From the NCBI GenBank assembly GCA_037074585.1, contig CM073500.1, forward strand, positions 5,308,001 to 5,372,000: a stretch of 64,000 nt of DNA, in the 5' to 3' direction. Shown one piece after another: positions 1 through 10,525 of the stretch (the stretch's first letter is position 1; every line of letters starts with the position of its first letter). The notes beneath the pieces are model-generated. The model did not search any database. It had not been told where the DNA came from and saw only the letters and a list, made by a program, of their open reading frames with translations. The position numbers and the translations under genes are program-made. Origin of the DNA: Biancaea sappan (lineage: Eukaryota; Streptophyta; Magnoliopsida; Fabales; Fabaceae).

Positions 1-699
1 TGTGAATTAATATAATTGTTATGTGCTTGGTGTGTAGTAATATATGTGTATAATTGTTGTTAAGTAGAATTTTAAAATGTGCTTAATAAACTTATTAAAT
101 GTGATATGTGGTTTGAATTTTTTTAGAAAGGACATGGTAGGTATTCTTGAATTTTTTGCCTCTATAAACCCAACAATTAACATTCTATCCTTACTCCTTC
201 ACTTCCCCACCAATTCGTCCGTCTCTCTCTTATGGCTTTCCTTCCTTATTTGGTCACGAAGATACACTTACACACACATTTCAAGCTTGGGCAAGCCTCC
301 TTCTCCCATCTTTTCTTATATGCTTGGGTTTGATCTTTAACTAAGGTATGCTCTTTTGTTTCTCCTCCTTTCTTGTACCTTAGAATCCTAGTGGGAGATT
401 TTCTGGGAAATGGCTTGATAGACAAAATTAGATGATGCTCTGAACCTCCTCAACCCTTCACAAACTGATTTTTGTTGAAACACAAATGGTTTCCTAGGAT
501 CCAAGGTTGAAGAGGGTTAAAGCTTCTTTAGGAGTGATGAATTTATTGATTATTATAAGTTGATAAAGTTCTAAGGTTGTTTCTAACTTTTGGACTTGAA
601 ATTAAGTCCCTCAAACTCCCATTTTCGTCCTTATGGAAGCTTGAAGCTTTGGTTGTCTTAGAAAGGAAGATCTTGGGATTGTTGTGAAGGACAGCCGAA

Positions 700-862
700 G
701 CATCCATGGCTACCTAGCCATAGGTGTCCAGGTGCCAGTGCTGGCACCCGGGGCGTAAGCTACCCAAGAGTTGGGTAGTTGGCACCTCTGGGCGCCAAAA
801 TGGGTGCCTAGACGCTAACTCTCTTGAAGCCTACCCGAGAGTTGAGTGGCTGGCTCCCTCCT
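700..862. repeat. GC-rich dyad-word block in LTR A (ggcgcc flavour)
   Basis: GC-rich island in AT-rich surroundings. It is made of repeated short words such as GGTGCCAG, CTGGCACC, GGCGCC and TACCCAAGAGTTGGGTAG, many of them self-complementary. Related words occur in LTR G (12815-12950, 13293-13345) and LTR F (15483-15605), while other LTRs of the family carry different words. Confidence 0.55.
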
Positions 863-1249
863 TTAGGTTCATCCAACTGTAAATTTTCTCTTTTTAAACT
901 CTCCTCCCTTATACTCTTGACCAATGCTTTGGAAGTAAGATTTTCTATCCACGGCTTCTTCCTCTCAAAGCCTATAAGTTTAAATTAATTCTAAGGATTT
1001 GGTAAGGTCACACTAAGCTAAGCTGAGAGTATTAAATTTCTCTTATTTGAAATCATGTTAATTCTGTTATCTTGAGGTGTTAGGAAAATTAGATAGTATT
1101 ATGGCTGCTATGAATTTATGATATATGTTTAATAGATATTATTTGATTATGACATAATTATGCACTAAAGATATAAGTTAAGTCAGGAATGTGATTGAAT
1201 TATGTGTTCTTGAATAAAAAACTCTAGTTATTGGCCACTTGGTGATAGT

Positions 1250-1505
1250 ATATGTATTGTTGATGAACTATAGTTGAGCTTCAGTGTCCCCAGTCTCACC
1301 TTGCTATACGCACAGTATGAGCCTATGCGTTATGGTTGTGAATTGCTTGGGAATCGATTTGCTTCCAACCAATATTGGTAACATGTGTTATTGGCTAGGT
1401 ATGGTTGGTCTCCATATCCTCGGTCTCACGTTACGGCATGCATAGTGGGCTTGTGTGTTATGGTCCTAAGTTGCTTAGGAATCAATTGGCCTCCATCCTA
1501 CGTGC
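1250..1505 (+). repeat. Two diverged ~130-bp tandem units in LTR A
   Basis: The words GTCTCAC (1293 and 1423), TGTGTTATGG/TGCGTTATGG and TTGCTTGGGAATC/TTGCTTAGGAATC recur in the same order about 130 bp apart. The two units are clearly diverged, so this is an old duplication within the LTR. Confidence 0.6.
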
Positions 1506-1863
1506 GTAATGAATTGTTTGCATGTTTACTCTTTCTTTCTCATTGTTAATTGCTATATGTTATCCTCACTAACATATCCATTCTCACCCTTCGATTTTCC
1601 CAACATTTCAAATTTAGAGACTTTTGGAGAGGACGTTCCCATGAGATGTGATTCATATTCATACCCGTTCTTTCGGGGTAAATCTTTCATCTATGATATT
1701 TTTATCAGTTAAAAGATTGTGGTATGATTACTTTTTGAATGTACCACTCTTGAGCTTTAATCCTTATCTTTCTATCAAGACTAACAGTAGGACACGGTGT
1801 CCCTACCATGCCGCTCATGTATCCGAATGGGGGTCGTGACAAGTCATGCCCTCAGACGAGGTG

Positions 1864-2689
1864 TGATATAAACCTTGATGCAATGCAACAAGACCCAAAT
1901 TGTGGAAAAGAATAAACAACCTGAAAAGTTTAAATTCAAATTCAAAAGACCTCGACCCAACACTTAAAGTACGAACCTTGGTATAAAAAAGAAAGTTGGA
2001 TGCCACTATCAAGAAAAGGGAAGAAAGTGAGTGATAAGTCTCAATTGAATGCCACAAGACAAGTATTGATAAGTTCACAAGTTCTTATAAGAACCAAGAA
2101 ATGAATTGCTCACAAATAAAATTCAGAAATTATGTCTATCTTTCACCATGCGCCATACATAGTATTTATAGGCAAAAATAAGACCCTAATTCCCAAATGA
2201 GTAAGAAATCAATCTAGATCAAAAAATAAGCAAAATAGAAACTTTCCTAATAAGTAACTTGATTGATTTAGGCAATCTGATTATAGGAGATATGACTAAA
2301 TCAATCAATAAAAGTTTCCTAAAACAAGATAAGCAATTTGATTTGAAAACTTTCCTAAATCAAACAATTAAATGCTCCTCCCTAAACTTTCCTAAATCTA
2401 AATTGGAAACTTGACTCCAAATAAGTGCTTCTTTCCTTTAATTCTTCATGGCCCAACATGCTGAATTAGGTTAATAACAATAGTATGTTTGATTAACTCT
2501 AATTTATTATGGGCTATAGTAGGTGTGGCCCAAATGTCTTTAATAAGTCCATTTAGTGCTTCTTTCATTCTCTTAGTCATAGCTCTTGTGATTGGGCCTC
2601 CCTTGATGAACAATGGATTCTTTGGGTTTGGAACGTGAAATTCTTAGCTTAGGCTACTACTTTGTCCCTTAGGCATTGGATTTGCATCA
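1864..2689 (-). mobile_element. Gypsy LTR 1 (complete)
   Basis: On the minus strand it starts TGATGCAAATCC (at 2689) and ends TTTATATCA (at 1864). It is 826 bp long and has a TATA-like CTATAAATAC on the minus strand near 2160-2172. Solo LTR L (30057-30876) is the same family in the other orientation and confirms both ends. Confidence 0.8.
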
Positions 2690-2703
2690 TTCCCCCTCTC
2701 CTT
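2690..2703 (-). promoter_or_regulatory. Polypurine tract of gypsy LTR 1
   Basis: The minus strand reads AAGGAGAGGGGGAA directly before the LTR start TGATGCAAATCC, the expected plus-strand primer position. The same tract precedes LTR 2 (5544-5558), which fixes the element orientation as minus. Confidence 0.75.
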
Positions 2704-3607
2704 AAAAGGATTTGTCTTTAAATCAGAATTTGTATCAAAAGGAGTTAAGTCAGCAATATTGAAAGCAGCACTTACATTGTACTCTTCAAGTGGGTCAAGT
2801 TTGTAGGTTTTGTCATTGACCCTTTCAATTACTTGAAAATGACCATTTCCCCTTGGGGGTAACTTAGAACGCCTTTAAGCCGAAAAGCTTTCTTTGCGCA
2901 TATGAACCCCAGCCTAATCGCCAGGCTCAAAAATCACTTTCTTTCACCCGTTGTTAGCTTGAGTAACATTGCTCCTTCCTTTTTCTCAATATTCAACCAC
3001 ACCTTGTCATGCAATTGCTTCACATATTCGGACTTCTTTGAACCATCTAAGTTAATATGCTCAAGTATAGGCAAAGGAGATAGATCCAATGGAGTTAAAG
3101 GATTAAAACAATAAGCAATCTCAAAAGATGAATACTTAGTAGCAAAATGCATACTTCTAATATAAGCAAACTCAACATGTGGCAAACATTCTTCCCATGT
3201 TTTCAAGTTTTTCTTAATGATAACACACAATAAAGTAGACAAAATTATATTTAATACTTCCATTTGACTATCGGTTTGTGGATGACAAGTAGTAGAAAAC
3301 AAAAGTTTTGATGTGATCATGAAGGCTGTCCTTGAAGAAGAAGAGGCTGAATCTATACTTAGGCCAATAACACGTTCAAGGGCCAAGAAGCATCAAATGG
3401 GATTGACTTGGGTTTCTTTACTTGTGTGCAATGATGGGCTGGGCCAAATCAGAAGCTTGGACTTTGAAGAATAAAAAAAAACTACAAATTTTTCTTATTT
3501 TTAATAATTTTTGTGCATGACTTTTTGGGATATAAAATCTGATGTAATTTAATGTTTTCAGAGTAGTTGTAGTGTCATTTAGCTTTCCAAGTGGTTGTAG
3601 TTGTTGT

Positions 3608-3808
3608 TGTTGCATTAATGAGTTGGTTATAGGGTGGCTGTAGTTGTTATAGGCTAGGTGGCTATAGGTTGACTATAGTTGTTGTAGGCTCATTAATGAG
3701 GTGGCTATAGGGAGGCTGTAGTTGTTGTAGGCTCATTAATGAGGTGGCTATAGGTTGACTATAGTTGTTGTAGGCTCATTAATGAGGTGGCTGTGGTTTC
3801 ATTAATGA
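3608..3808 (+). repeat. 43-bp tandem repeats in U3 of LTR M
   Basis: About 4.5 units of 43 bp built from CATTAATGAGGTGGCTATAG and a run of TAGTTGTTGTAGG, ending some 20 bp before the TATA box. The position suits enhancer-like U3 repeats, but function is inference. Confidence 0.75.
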
Positions 3809-3827
3809 GGCAGCTGGCTTTTGTTAT

Positions 3828-3836
3828 CTATAAAAG
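3828..3836 (+). promoter_or_regulatory. TATA box of LTR M
   Basis: CTATAAAAG lies directly after the 43-bp repeats and about 280 bp before the LTR end, the usual place for an LTR core promoter. Confidence 0.65.
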
Positions 3837-4735
3837 GGAACTTGCCCCCTTGTGGCAAGATAATCAGATTTGAGTGAATTATTTTTCAGATTGCTTTGTG
3901 CACATCTATCTTCTCTTATCTAACAATTGTGTTAGTGTGGCGAGAAAATCTCAGAATTCTTATCACTCCCATTCCGTTCTCTAATCTGGGGTGTGGCGAA
4001 TTCAACCCATCTTAGCTTGAATGTGGCGCCATAGACTTATCAATTTAGTTGAGTTAGTTTCTTCTCTTTGTTTTCCTTGTGGTATAGGTTGTGTCCTCTT
4101 TTAGGCACATCAAGTTTAATACCTAATTTACACCACAAGGTCTTCCAAAAGTAACTTAAGAACTTAGCATGTCTATCACTAACAATAGTACGAGGCATGC
4201 CATGTAGACACATAATTTCCTTGAAAAACAAATCAGCAATATGTGATGCATCATTTGTTTTACGACATGGAATAAATTAGTCATCATAGAAAACCTATCA
4301 ACAACCACATATATGAAATCCCTACCATGCCTAGACATAGGTAATCCAAGCACAAAGTCCATGGAAATATCAATCCAAGGTGCATTAGGAATAGGTAATG
4401 GCGTGTGCAATCCATGTGGCTTAACTTTAGATTTGGCTTGTTTGCATGCAACACATCTATCATATATACGTATAACATCACGTTTCATATGAAGCCAAAA
4501 GAAGTGTTCATGTAAAACATACGAAGTCTTAGCAATGCCAAAATGCCCCATTAATCCACCCTTATGAGCTTCTCTTACAAGTTGCTCACGCAAAGAACAC
4601 AGGCACACATAAACATTTTTCCTTAAACAAGTATCTATCATTCCTGAAAAACTTACCAAATGCAACATCCTCACAAGCATTAAACACATTGCAAAAATCA
4701 AATCCAAATTGTTCCAAAATGATATGAAACGAATA

Positions 4736-5543
4736 AACAAGACCTAGATTGAGAAAAAGAATAAATAACCCGGAAAGTCTAAATTCAAAGTCAAAAGGCC
4801 TCGACCAAATACTTTACTAGACGTACAAACTTTGGTATAAGAAAAGAAGTTGGACGCCACACTCATTAAAAGAGAAGAAAGTGAGTGATAAGTCTCAATT
4901 GAACACCACAAGATAAGTCTTGATAAGTTCACAAGTTCTTAGAAGAACCAAGAAGTGAATTGCTCACAAATAAAATTCAGAAATTATGGATATCTTTTAC
5001 CATGTGCCATACATAGTATTTATAGGCAAAAATAAAACTCTAACTCTCATATGCATAAGGAATCAATCTAGATCAAAAAATAAGCAAAATAAAAACTTTC
5101 CTACTGAGCAACTTGATTGATTTAGGCAATCTAATTATAGGAGATATGACTAAATCAATCTATAAAAGTTTCCTAAAACAAGATAAGCAATTTGATTTGA
5201 AAACTTTCCTAAATCAAACAATTAAATGCTCCTCTCTAAACTTTTCTAAATCTGATATGGAAAATTGACTCTAATTAGGCGCTTCTTTCCTTTAATTCTT
5301 TGCGGCCCAACATGCTAAATTAGGTTAATAACAATAGTATGTTTGATTAACTCTAATTTATTATTGGCTATAATAGGTGTGGCCTAAATGTCTTCAATAA
5401 GTCCAGTTAGTGCTTTTTTCATTCTCTTGGTTCTAGCCCTTGTGATTAGGCCTCCCTTAATGAACAATGGATCCTTTGGGTTTGGAACGTAAAATTCTTG
5501 GCTTAGGCTGCTACTTTGCTCCTTAGGCTTTGGATTTATATCA
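4736..5543 (-). mobile_element. Gypsy LTR 2 (lacks last ~23 bp)
   Basis: Homologous to LTR 1 along its length and preceded on the minus strand by a polypurine tract (5544-5558). At its distal end the LTR stops about 23 bp early, near 4736, and runs straight into integrase fragment 1. Confidence 0.75.
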
Positions 5544-5558
5544 TTCCCCCTCTCTTTA

Positions 5559-6782
5559 AAAGGATTTGTCCTTAAATCAGAATCTGTCTCAAAAGGAGTT
5601 AAGTCAGCAATATTGAAAGGAGCACTTACATTGTACTCACTAGGTAGGTCAAGTTTGTAGGGTTATCAATGACCCTTTCAATTACTTGAAAAGGACCATC
5701 TCCCCTTAGGAGTAACTTAGAACACCTTTAAGCCAGAAAGCTCTATTTGCGCATATGAACCTAAGCCTAATCACCAGGCTCAAAAATCCCTTTCTTTCAT
5801 CCATTGTTAGCTTGAGTAACATATTGCTTTGTCCTTTTCTCAATGTTCAACCACACCTTGTCATGCAATTGCTTCACATATTCAGCCTTCTTTGAACCAT
5901 CTAAGTTAATATGCCCATGTATAGGCAATGGAGATAGATCCAATGGAGTTAAAGGATTAAAACCATAAACAATCTCAAAAGGTGAATACTTAGTAGCAGA
6001 ATGCATACTTCTAATATAAGCAAACTCAACATGTGGCAAACATTCTTCCCATGTTTTCAAGTTTTTCTTAATGATAGCACACAATAAAGTAGATGAAGTT
6101 CTATTTACTACTTCCATTTGACCATCAGTTTGTGGATGACAAGTAGTAGAAAACAAAAGTTTAGTACATAATTTACACCACAAGGTCTTCCAAAAGTAAC
6201 TTAAGAACTTAGCATCTCTATCACTAACAATAGTACGAGGCATGCCACGTAGACGCACAATTTCCTTGAAAAACAAATCAGAAATATATAATGCATCATT
6301 GGTTTTATGACATGGAATAAAATTAGTCATCATAGTAATCCTATTAACAACCACATATATGGAATCCCTACCATGCCTAGACATAGGTAATCCAAGCATA
6401 AAGTCCATGGAAATATCAATCCAAGGTGCATTAGGGATAGGTAATGGCGTGTGCAATCCATGTGGCTTAACCTTAGATTTGGCTTGTTTGCATGTGACAC
6501 ATCTATCACATATACGTATAACTTCATGTTTCATATGAGGCTAAAAGAAATGTTCATGTAAAACATGCAAAGTCTTAGCAATGCCAAAATGCCCCATTAA
6601 TCCACCCCTATGCGCTTTTCTTACAAGTTGCTCACGCAAAGAACACAGGCATAGATAAACATTTTTCCTTAAACAAGTATCTATCATTCCTGAAAAACTC
6701 ACCAAATTCAATCTCCTCACAAGCGTCAAACACATTGCAAAAATCAAATCCAAATTGTTCCAAAATGATATGAAACGAATAA
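5559..6782 (-). pseudogene. Ty3/gypsy integrase fragment 2
   Basis: Second copy of the integrase end, uninterrupted by other elements. Read downward from 6782: zinc finger (GLMGHFG ... CDRC ... CKQAKSK), core with ISMDFMLGLP, IVSDRDAKF and HPQTDGQMEVV, then HVEFAY, FEIVYGFNPL and a YKLDLP-type tail leading to the polypurine tract of LTR 2. A TAG replaces the Trp codon of the FFW motif near 6541. The stretch 5797-6534 is otherwise open, but stops follow in the tail. It matches integrase 1 closely, including the 5' joint with a truncated LTR, and is not functional. Confidence 0.8.
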
Positions 6783-7578
6783 ACAAGACCCAAATTGCGA
6801 AAAAGCATAAACAAACTGGAAAGTCTAAATTAAGAGTCAAAAGGTCTCGACCAAATTCTTTACTAGAAGTACGAACATTGGTATAAGAAAAAAAGTTGGA
6901 TGCCACACTTAAGAAAAGGAAAGAAAGTGAGTGATAAGTCTCAATTGAATGCCACAAAACAAGTCTTAATAAGTTCACCAGTTCTTAGAAGAACCAAGAA
7001 GTGAACTGCTCACAAATAAAATTTAGAAATTATGGATATCTTCTACCATGCGCCATACATAGTATTTATAGGCAAAAATAAAACCTTAATTCTTATATGC
7101 ATAAGGAATCAATCTAGATCAAAAATAAGCAAAATAAAAACTCTCCTAATGAGCAACTTGTTTGATTTAGGCAATCTGATTATAGGATATATGACTAAAT
7201 CAATCAATAAAAGTTTCCTAAAACAGATAAGCAATCTAATTTGAAAACTTTCCTAAATCAAAAAATTAAATGCTCCTCCCTAAATTTTCCTAAATTTGAT
7301 TTGGAAACTTGACTCCAATTAGGCGCTTTTTTCCTTTAATTCTTTGTGGCCCAACATGTTGAATTAGGTTAATAACAATAGTATGTTTAATTAACTCTAA
7401 TTAATTTTGGGCTATAGTATGTGTGGCCCAAATGTCTTCAATAAGTCCATTTAATGCTTCCCTCATTCCCAGTTCTAACCCTTGTGATTGGGCCTTCCTT
7501 GATGAACAATGAATCCTTTGGGTTTGGAATTCTTGATTTGGGCTGCTACTGTGCTCCTTAGGCTTTGGATTTGCATTA
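6783..7578 (-). mobile_element. Gypsy LTR 3 (lacks last ~23 bp)
   Basis: Third LTR of the array. Its outer end reads TTTGCATTA where the family has TTTGCATCA, a one-base decay of the terminal TG/CA. Its inner end has the same truncated joint as LTR 2. Confidence 0.75.
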
Positions 7579-7588
7579 AGATGTGACA

Positions 7589-8830
7589 TGATCTATTTAT
7601 TTGATTGTGAATTGCATATTTACCGGTCATGTTGTGGCACATGCATTATCATTATGTAATGTCCTTCCTTTAACTAGCCTTAATGGTAATTATCTTACTT
7701 AGTTGAAAACTCTTAGCGATGCTTATTATGGAATTCCAAGTTTAGAACTTCAATTACTTGACACTCCTTTGTTATCCATTAATCAATTCATTAAAATAAG
7801 AATGAATTTCAAATAAAGCTAGTCTTGAAGTGAAAGATAATCAAGAAAAATCCTTTCTAAGAAAATTGACATAATGGGGTTGGTCGACCAGGTGGCTCAA
7901 AAAGTCGACTGGTTGTCCTATATTCACATTTAGTGCTATAGAAAATATGCTGGCAGTCGACTTCCTTCCCAAGGCAGTCAATTGCTGACACCCTATTTAC
8001 TGTTGTTTCCTTCATTTTTTTTAAGTTTGCTTTGATCATAATTGTTGAGTTACATAATACATTACAACATAAGGTAAATTGATTAGGATTACCAAAATAC
8101 CAATATAAAGTTACATATTGCTCATCATACATATAACCCTTCTCATCATAAATGATAAAGCACTAAGGTACACTACTATTTACAATGCTACAGCTTATCC
8201 TTATACACACTACTATTACAAAAGCCTTTAACTTATAATTTGCATATTCTTCTCCTTACTTGACTAGTCTTGTATTAATGTCTATGTTTACATTAAGCTA
8301 TAAAAGAAAAGGACATCATGGATAACTTTAAGCTTCATTACACAATTCTATTCTCTTCACTTTGTCTCTTGCTTGGACATGGTTAGATACATGAAAAATA
8401 CAATGAGATATGACCAAATCTTGAACTCGTGAGCAGTTGTGAGCCCTTCCTTGGGATTAAGTTTTTGATGAAGTAGGTGTTTATGTGGAGGTTGTCGTCA
8501 AAGATCACCACAAAGTTTTTGCCTTTGGCACTACGGAAGTAGAACATCACACAATTGTCGCCAACAAATAAGGATAGTAGCAAGGACAAAGTTTGCTATT
8601 GGTGAAAGAGTTTTCTCTATACTGTAGATGAAGTTGAAAGGTTTAACTTTAGCTTTGAAATCAAGTAGAGATTTCAATACATAAATTAAATGGGCAAATG
8701 AAAGTAATGAAAGGGCAATGTGTAATTGTAAAATGAATTTATGAAGAAATGCAAAATTGGTGAATGGCGATTAATATTTCTAATTTCAGAAGGTTGTTGA
8801 ATAATCTTTGCAAGTGCTAATGCGATCTAG
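7589..8830. other. No recognised gene; one dyad-word block
   Basis: AT-rich sequence between LTR A and repeat K. 7870-8000 holds GGTCGACCAGG, AGTCGACTGG and GGCAGTCGACTTC words like the variable blocks of the long-LTR family, so part may be another LTR copy with unresolved ends. 8383-8589 on the minus strand is open for 68 codons with protein-like composition (around VVIFDDNLHINTYF), but I do not recognise it and see no partner exon. Confidence 0.4.
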
Positions 8831-9467
8831 TGTCACACGCTCTCACATGCCTCAGCCAAACAACAACCATATCATCAACACAACATATTTTATTTTCTAA
8901 CATGTTTTCATTGCAGGTATAAGTTCAACACTTTAGTTTAATTAAAGGGCTCATCATCGCCAGCAGTCCAAAAGACCACTCAGCTTAAGCCCAACCAGTA
9001 GTTATCAACATACCATTCTCAGCCCATTTCAGCACATCAAGCATAAGTACACATGCAAATCAGCCCATCCCACAACATAGCATAAATCATAGTGCAACCC
9101 ATCCTACCATGCAGATCATATAATATATGCATCATTAGCATACATACAGATCATATATCATCCACGTGATCAGCATACAAACAAATCATACAGCACATAC
9201 ATCATCAGCATCATCATAAATAGCAGTTAACAAGAGGCCATGCTTATCATTGCCATGTCAGCCCTAGGCTGACATGGCTCAGGCTTCGTCATCACCAATT
9301 CAACAATCATCCAACATACTGTCAACATCTGGTTGACATCATCAACATCATCAGTCCACGTTAAACAATCAGTTACAGTCCACTATTTACAGTTTTACAT
9401 TTTTGTAATTATTGCATAAAAATTTAAATTACATGGGAGAGAAAATAGGCCACTTCATTAGACATGT
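8831..9467. repeat. Repeat 'K', first segment
   Basis: Starts TGTCACACGC and is collinear with 61455-62080. It continues at 23103-23118 and 26946-26966 after solo LTRs B and C, giving about 676 bp shared with K'. It is rich in CATCATCAGCATACA-type simple words and ends in a stretch GGGAGAGAAAATAGGCC shared by both copies. No coding potential is seen. The start resembles a minus-strand LTR end (TGTGACA), but the other end is not LTR-like, so the class is unknown. Confidence 0.6.
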
Positions 9468-10384
9468 TGTAACATCCTAGGTTCCTAAGTGTTATTGTTA
9501 ATGACATGTCAAAGTAAATGTGAAAATATGTGGGAAATATTTCATTTGGAAGAAAAGAAGTGGTGCAAGGAGTTTCGTACCTCTAGAAATCTGACGAGTG
9601 GAAAGGACAAGAAAAAGGTTAAGGCATAGGGAAAATAAGAGAGATTCAGATAATTTAAAATCTTTATATAGGAAAGGAGGAGTGAATGATGGGGTCATGT
9701 CGCATTTCTAGAAATATAGCACAACATTTAAGTTTGAGAAATCACAATTTTACTCTTGTTATAATTTTGGTCGCACGAGTGGACCAAGGGCATTTTTGTA
9801 ATTTTTTACTCCCATGTGTGTGTGTATATTCTCCACACCCTTCAGACCTTTATTCACCTCCCCATCACTCTTGCTCTCTCATCTTTCCCATCATTCTCTC
9901 TCCCTCTCTCGCCTCTCACTCCCAACCCCATGGAACCATGCTCTCTTAACATTCGGCTGTCATTCTGCGGTGTGGACATGGTTCTCCAGTAATCAAGTAT
10001 CACTGGAGGAAGGAAGATCAAAGCTAAAAGCTCACAATTTCTCTATTCTCCTTCTATTTTCAGGCTGAAGGGTTTTTAAAGGGATTTGAGGTTCAAATGG
10101 AAAGATTAAGTGTAGGTATGATTTAAAGCATTCCTACATATTTTATAACAACAATGAGGACAAAAATATAGCAAAGATTCATGGTTTGGGGGCTGAGAAT
10201 CATAAATATCAAAATTGGGAAGGAAGATAGGTTTTTGGTTGGGAAATTGAAAGATTGATAAATCTTGAATCTTGTGGAATTTTCTTGTTGGGGATGATTC
10301 CTGGTGATTAGGAGGATGGATTATAACTAAGAGAAATGATCAAGATCTAAGGATTGGAAGGGATTAGGAAGTTTATGCAGAGAT

Positions 10385-10525
10385 TTTTATAATCTATCAA
10401 CTAATTGGTTGATTATCGATTGCCTATCAGTCAACCAATAGCTTATGGGTTGGAAAGATAGGTCTGGCAATGATAGACCGATCGACTGGTAGGGTGTCAC
10501 CAGTCAACCTATTGTTCTCGAATTG
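10385..10525. repeat. Dyad-word block in LTR B (tcgactgg flavour)
   Basis: Repeated words: TTGGTTGATTATCGATTG, CAGTCAACCAATAG, ACCGATCGACTGG, ACCAGTCAACC. Insertion of F cuts its right side; 17590-17650 continues with a GTTGATTGACAAGGGTAAGGCA word repeated more than twice. Confidence 0.5.

Larger units (their letters stand above)
1..1863 (+). mobile_element. Long LTR 'A', 3' part, cut by window edge
   Basis: Non-coding LTR whose beginning lies outside the window. It resumes at 7584-7588, so that joining 1863 to 7584 restores a family-type end, AGGTGTGACA. The interruption is the gypsy array at 1864-7578. No primer-binding site follows 7588, which suggests a solo LTR, but the left end cannot be seen. 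Short open frames inside it (e.g. 77-340, 1509-1712) show no domain and are taken as chance. Confidence 0.6.
3309..4112 (+). mobile_element. Solo LTR 'M' inside integrase fragment 1
   Basis: 804 bp, starting TGATGTG and ending CACATCA (perfect 7-bp inverted ends), flanked by AGTTT on both sides (3304-3308 and 4113-4117). Integrase copy 2 (near 6160-6170) is the empty site. The U3 part has 43-bp tandem repeats and a TATA box. The first ~110 bp are open on the plus strand and encode a PITRSRAKK motif of the kind found at the end of some gypsy polyproteins. Confidence 0.9.
2704..4735 (-). pseudogene. Ty3/gypsy integrase fragment 1, split by a solo LTR
   Basis: C-terminal part of a Ty3/gypsy polyprotein, read from 4735 downward. 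The HHCC zinc finger is visible (REAHKGGLMGHFG, then CDRC-type and CKQAKSK motifs), followed by the catalytic core: ISMDFVLGLP with the first Asp, IVSDR with the second, and the HPQTD...ME region with the Glu. A tail of the YKLDLP type common in gypsy integrases follows. A frameshift lies just after the first Asp motif, and solo LTR M (3309-4112) splits the core between the second Asp and HPQTD. No reverse transcriptase, RNase H or gag remains. Identity is from motif recognition; the lineage is not assigned. Confidence 0.8.
1864..7578 (-). mobile_element. Ty3/gypsy tandem array: LTR-IN-LTR-IN-LTR
   Basis: Three LTRs of about 0.8 kb (1864-2689, 4736-5543, 6783-7578) separate two partial interiors that hold only the integrase end of a Ty3/gypsy polyprotein. 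Excluding the nested solo LTR M, the interiors are about 1,223 and 1,224 bp. Both join an LTR lacking its last ~23 bp to the same point just upstream of the integrase zinc finger. The identical joint implies that one internal deletion came first and that unequal recombination then duplicated the unit. The array is flanked by AGGTG (1859-1863) and AGATG (7579-7583), a 4/5 target duplication, and sits inside LTR A. Confidence 0.8.

Noticed and set aside
1831..1841. GGGTCGTGACA as the 3' end of LTR A
   Set aside because: Joining 1863 to 7584 across the gypsy array gives AGGTGTGACA and a 4/5 target duplication for the array, a better end. The earlier string is probably a chance match.
8200..8230. 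Possible left CACTA terminus (ACACTACTATTACAAAAG)
   Set aside because: It lacks a proper CACTACAA end, a 3-bp duplication partner and nearby subterminal words.
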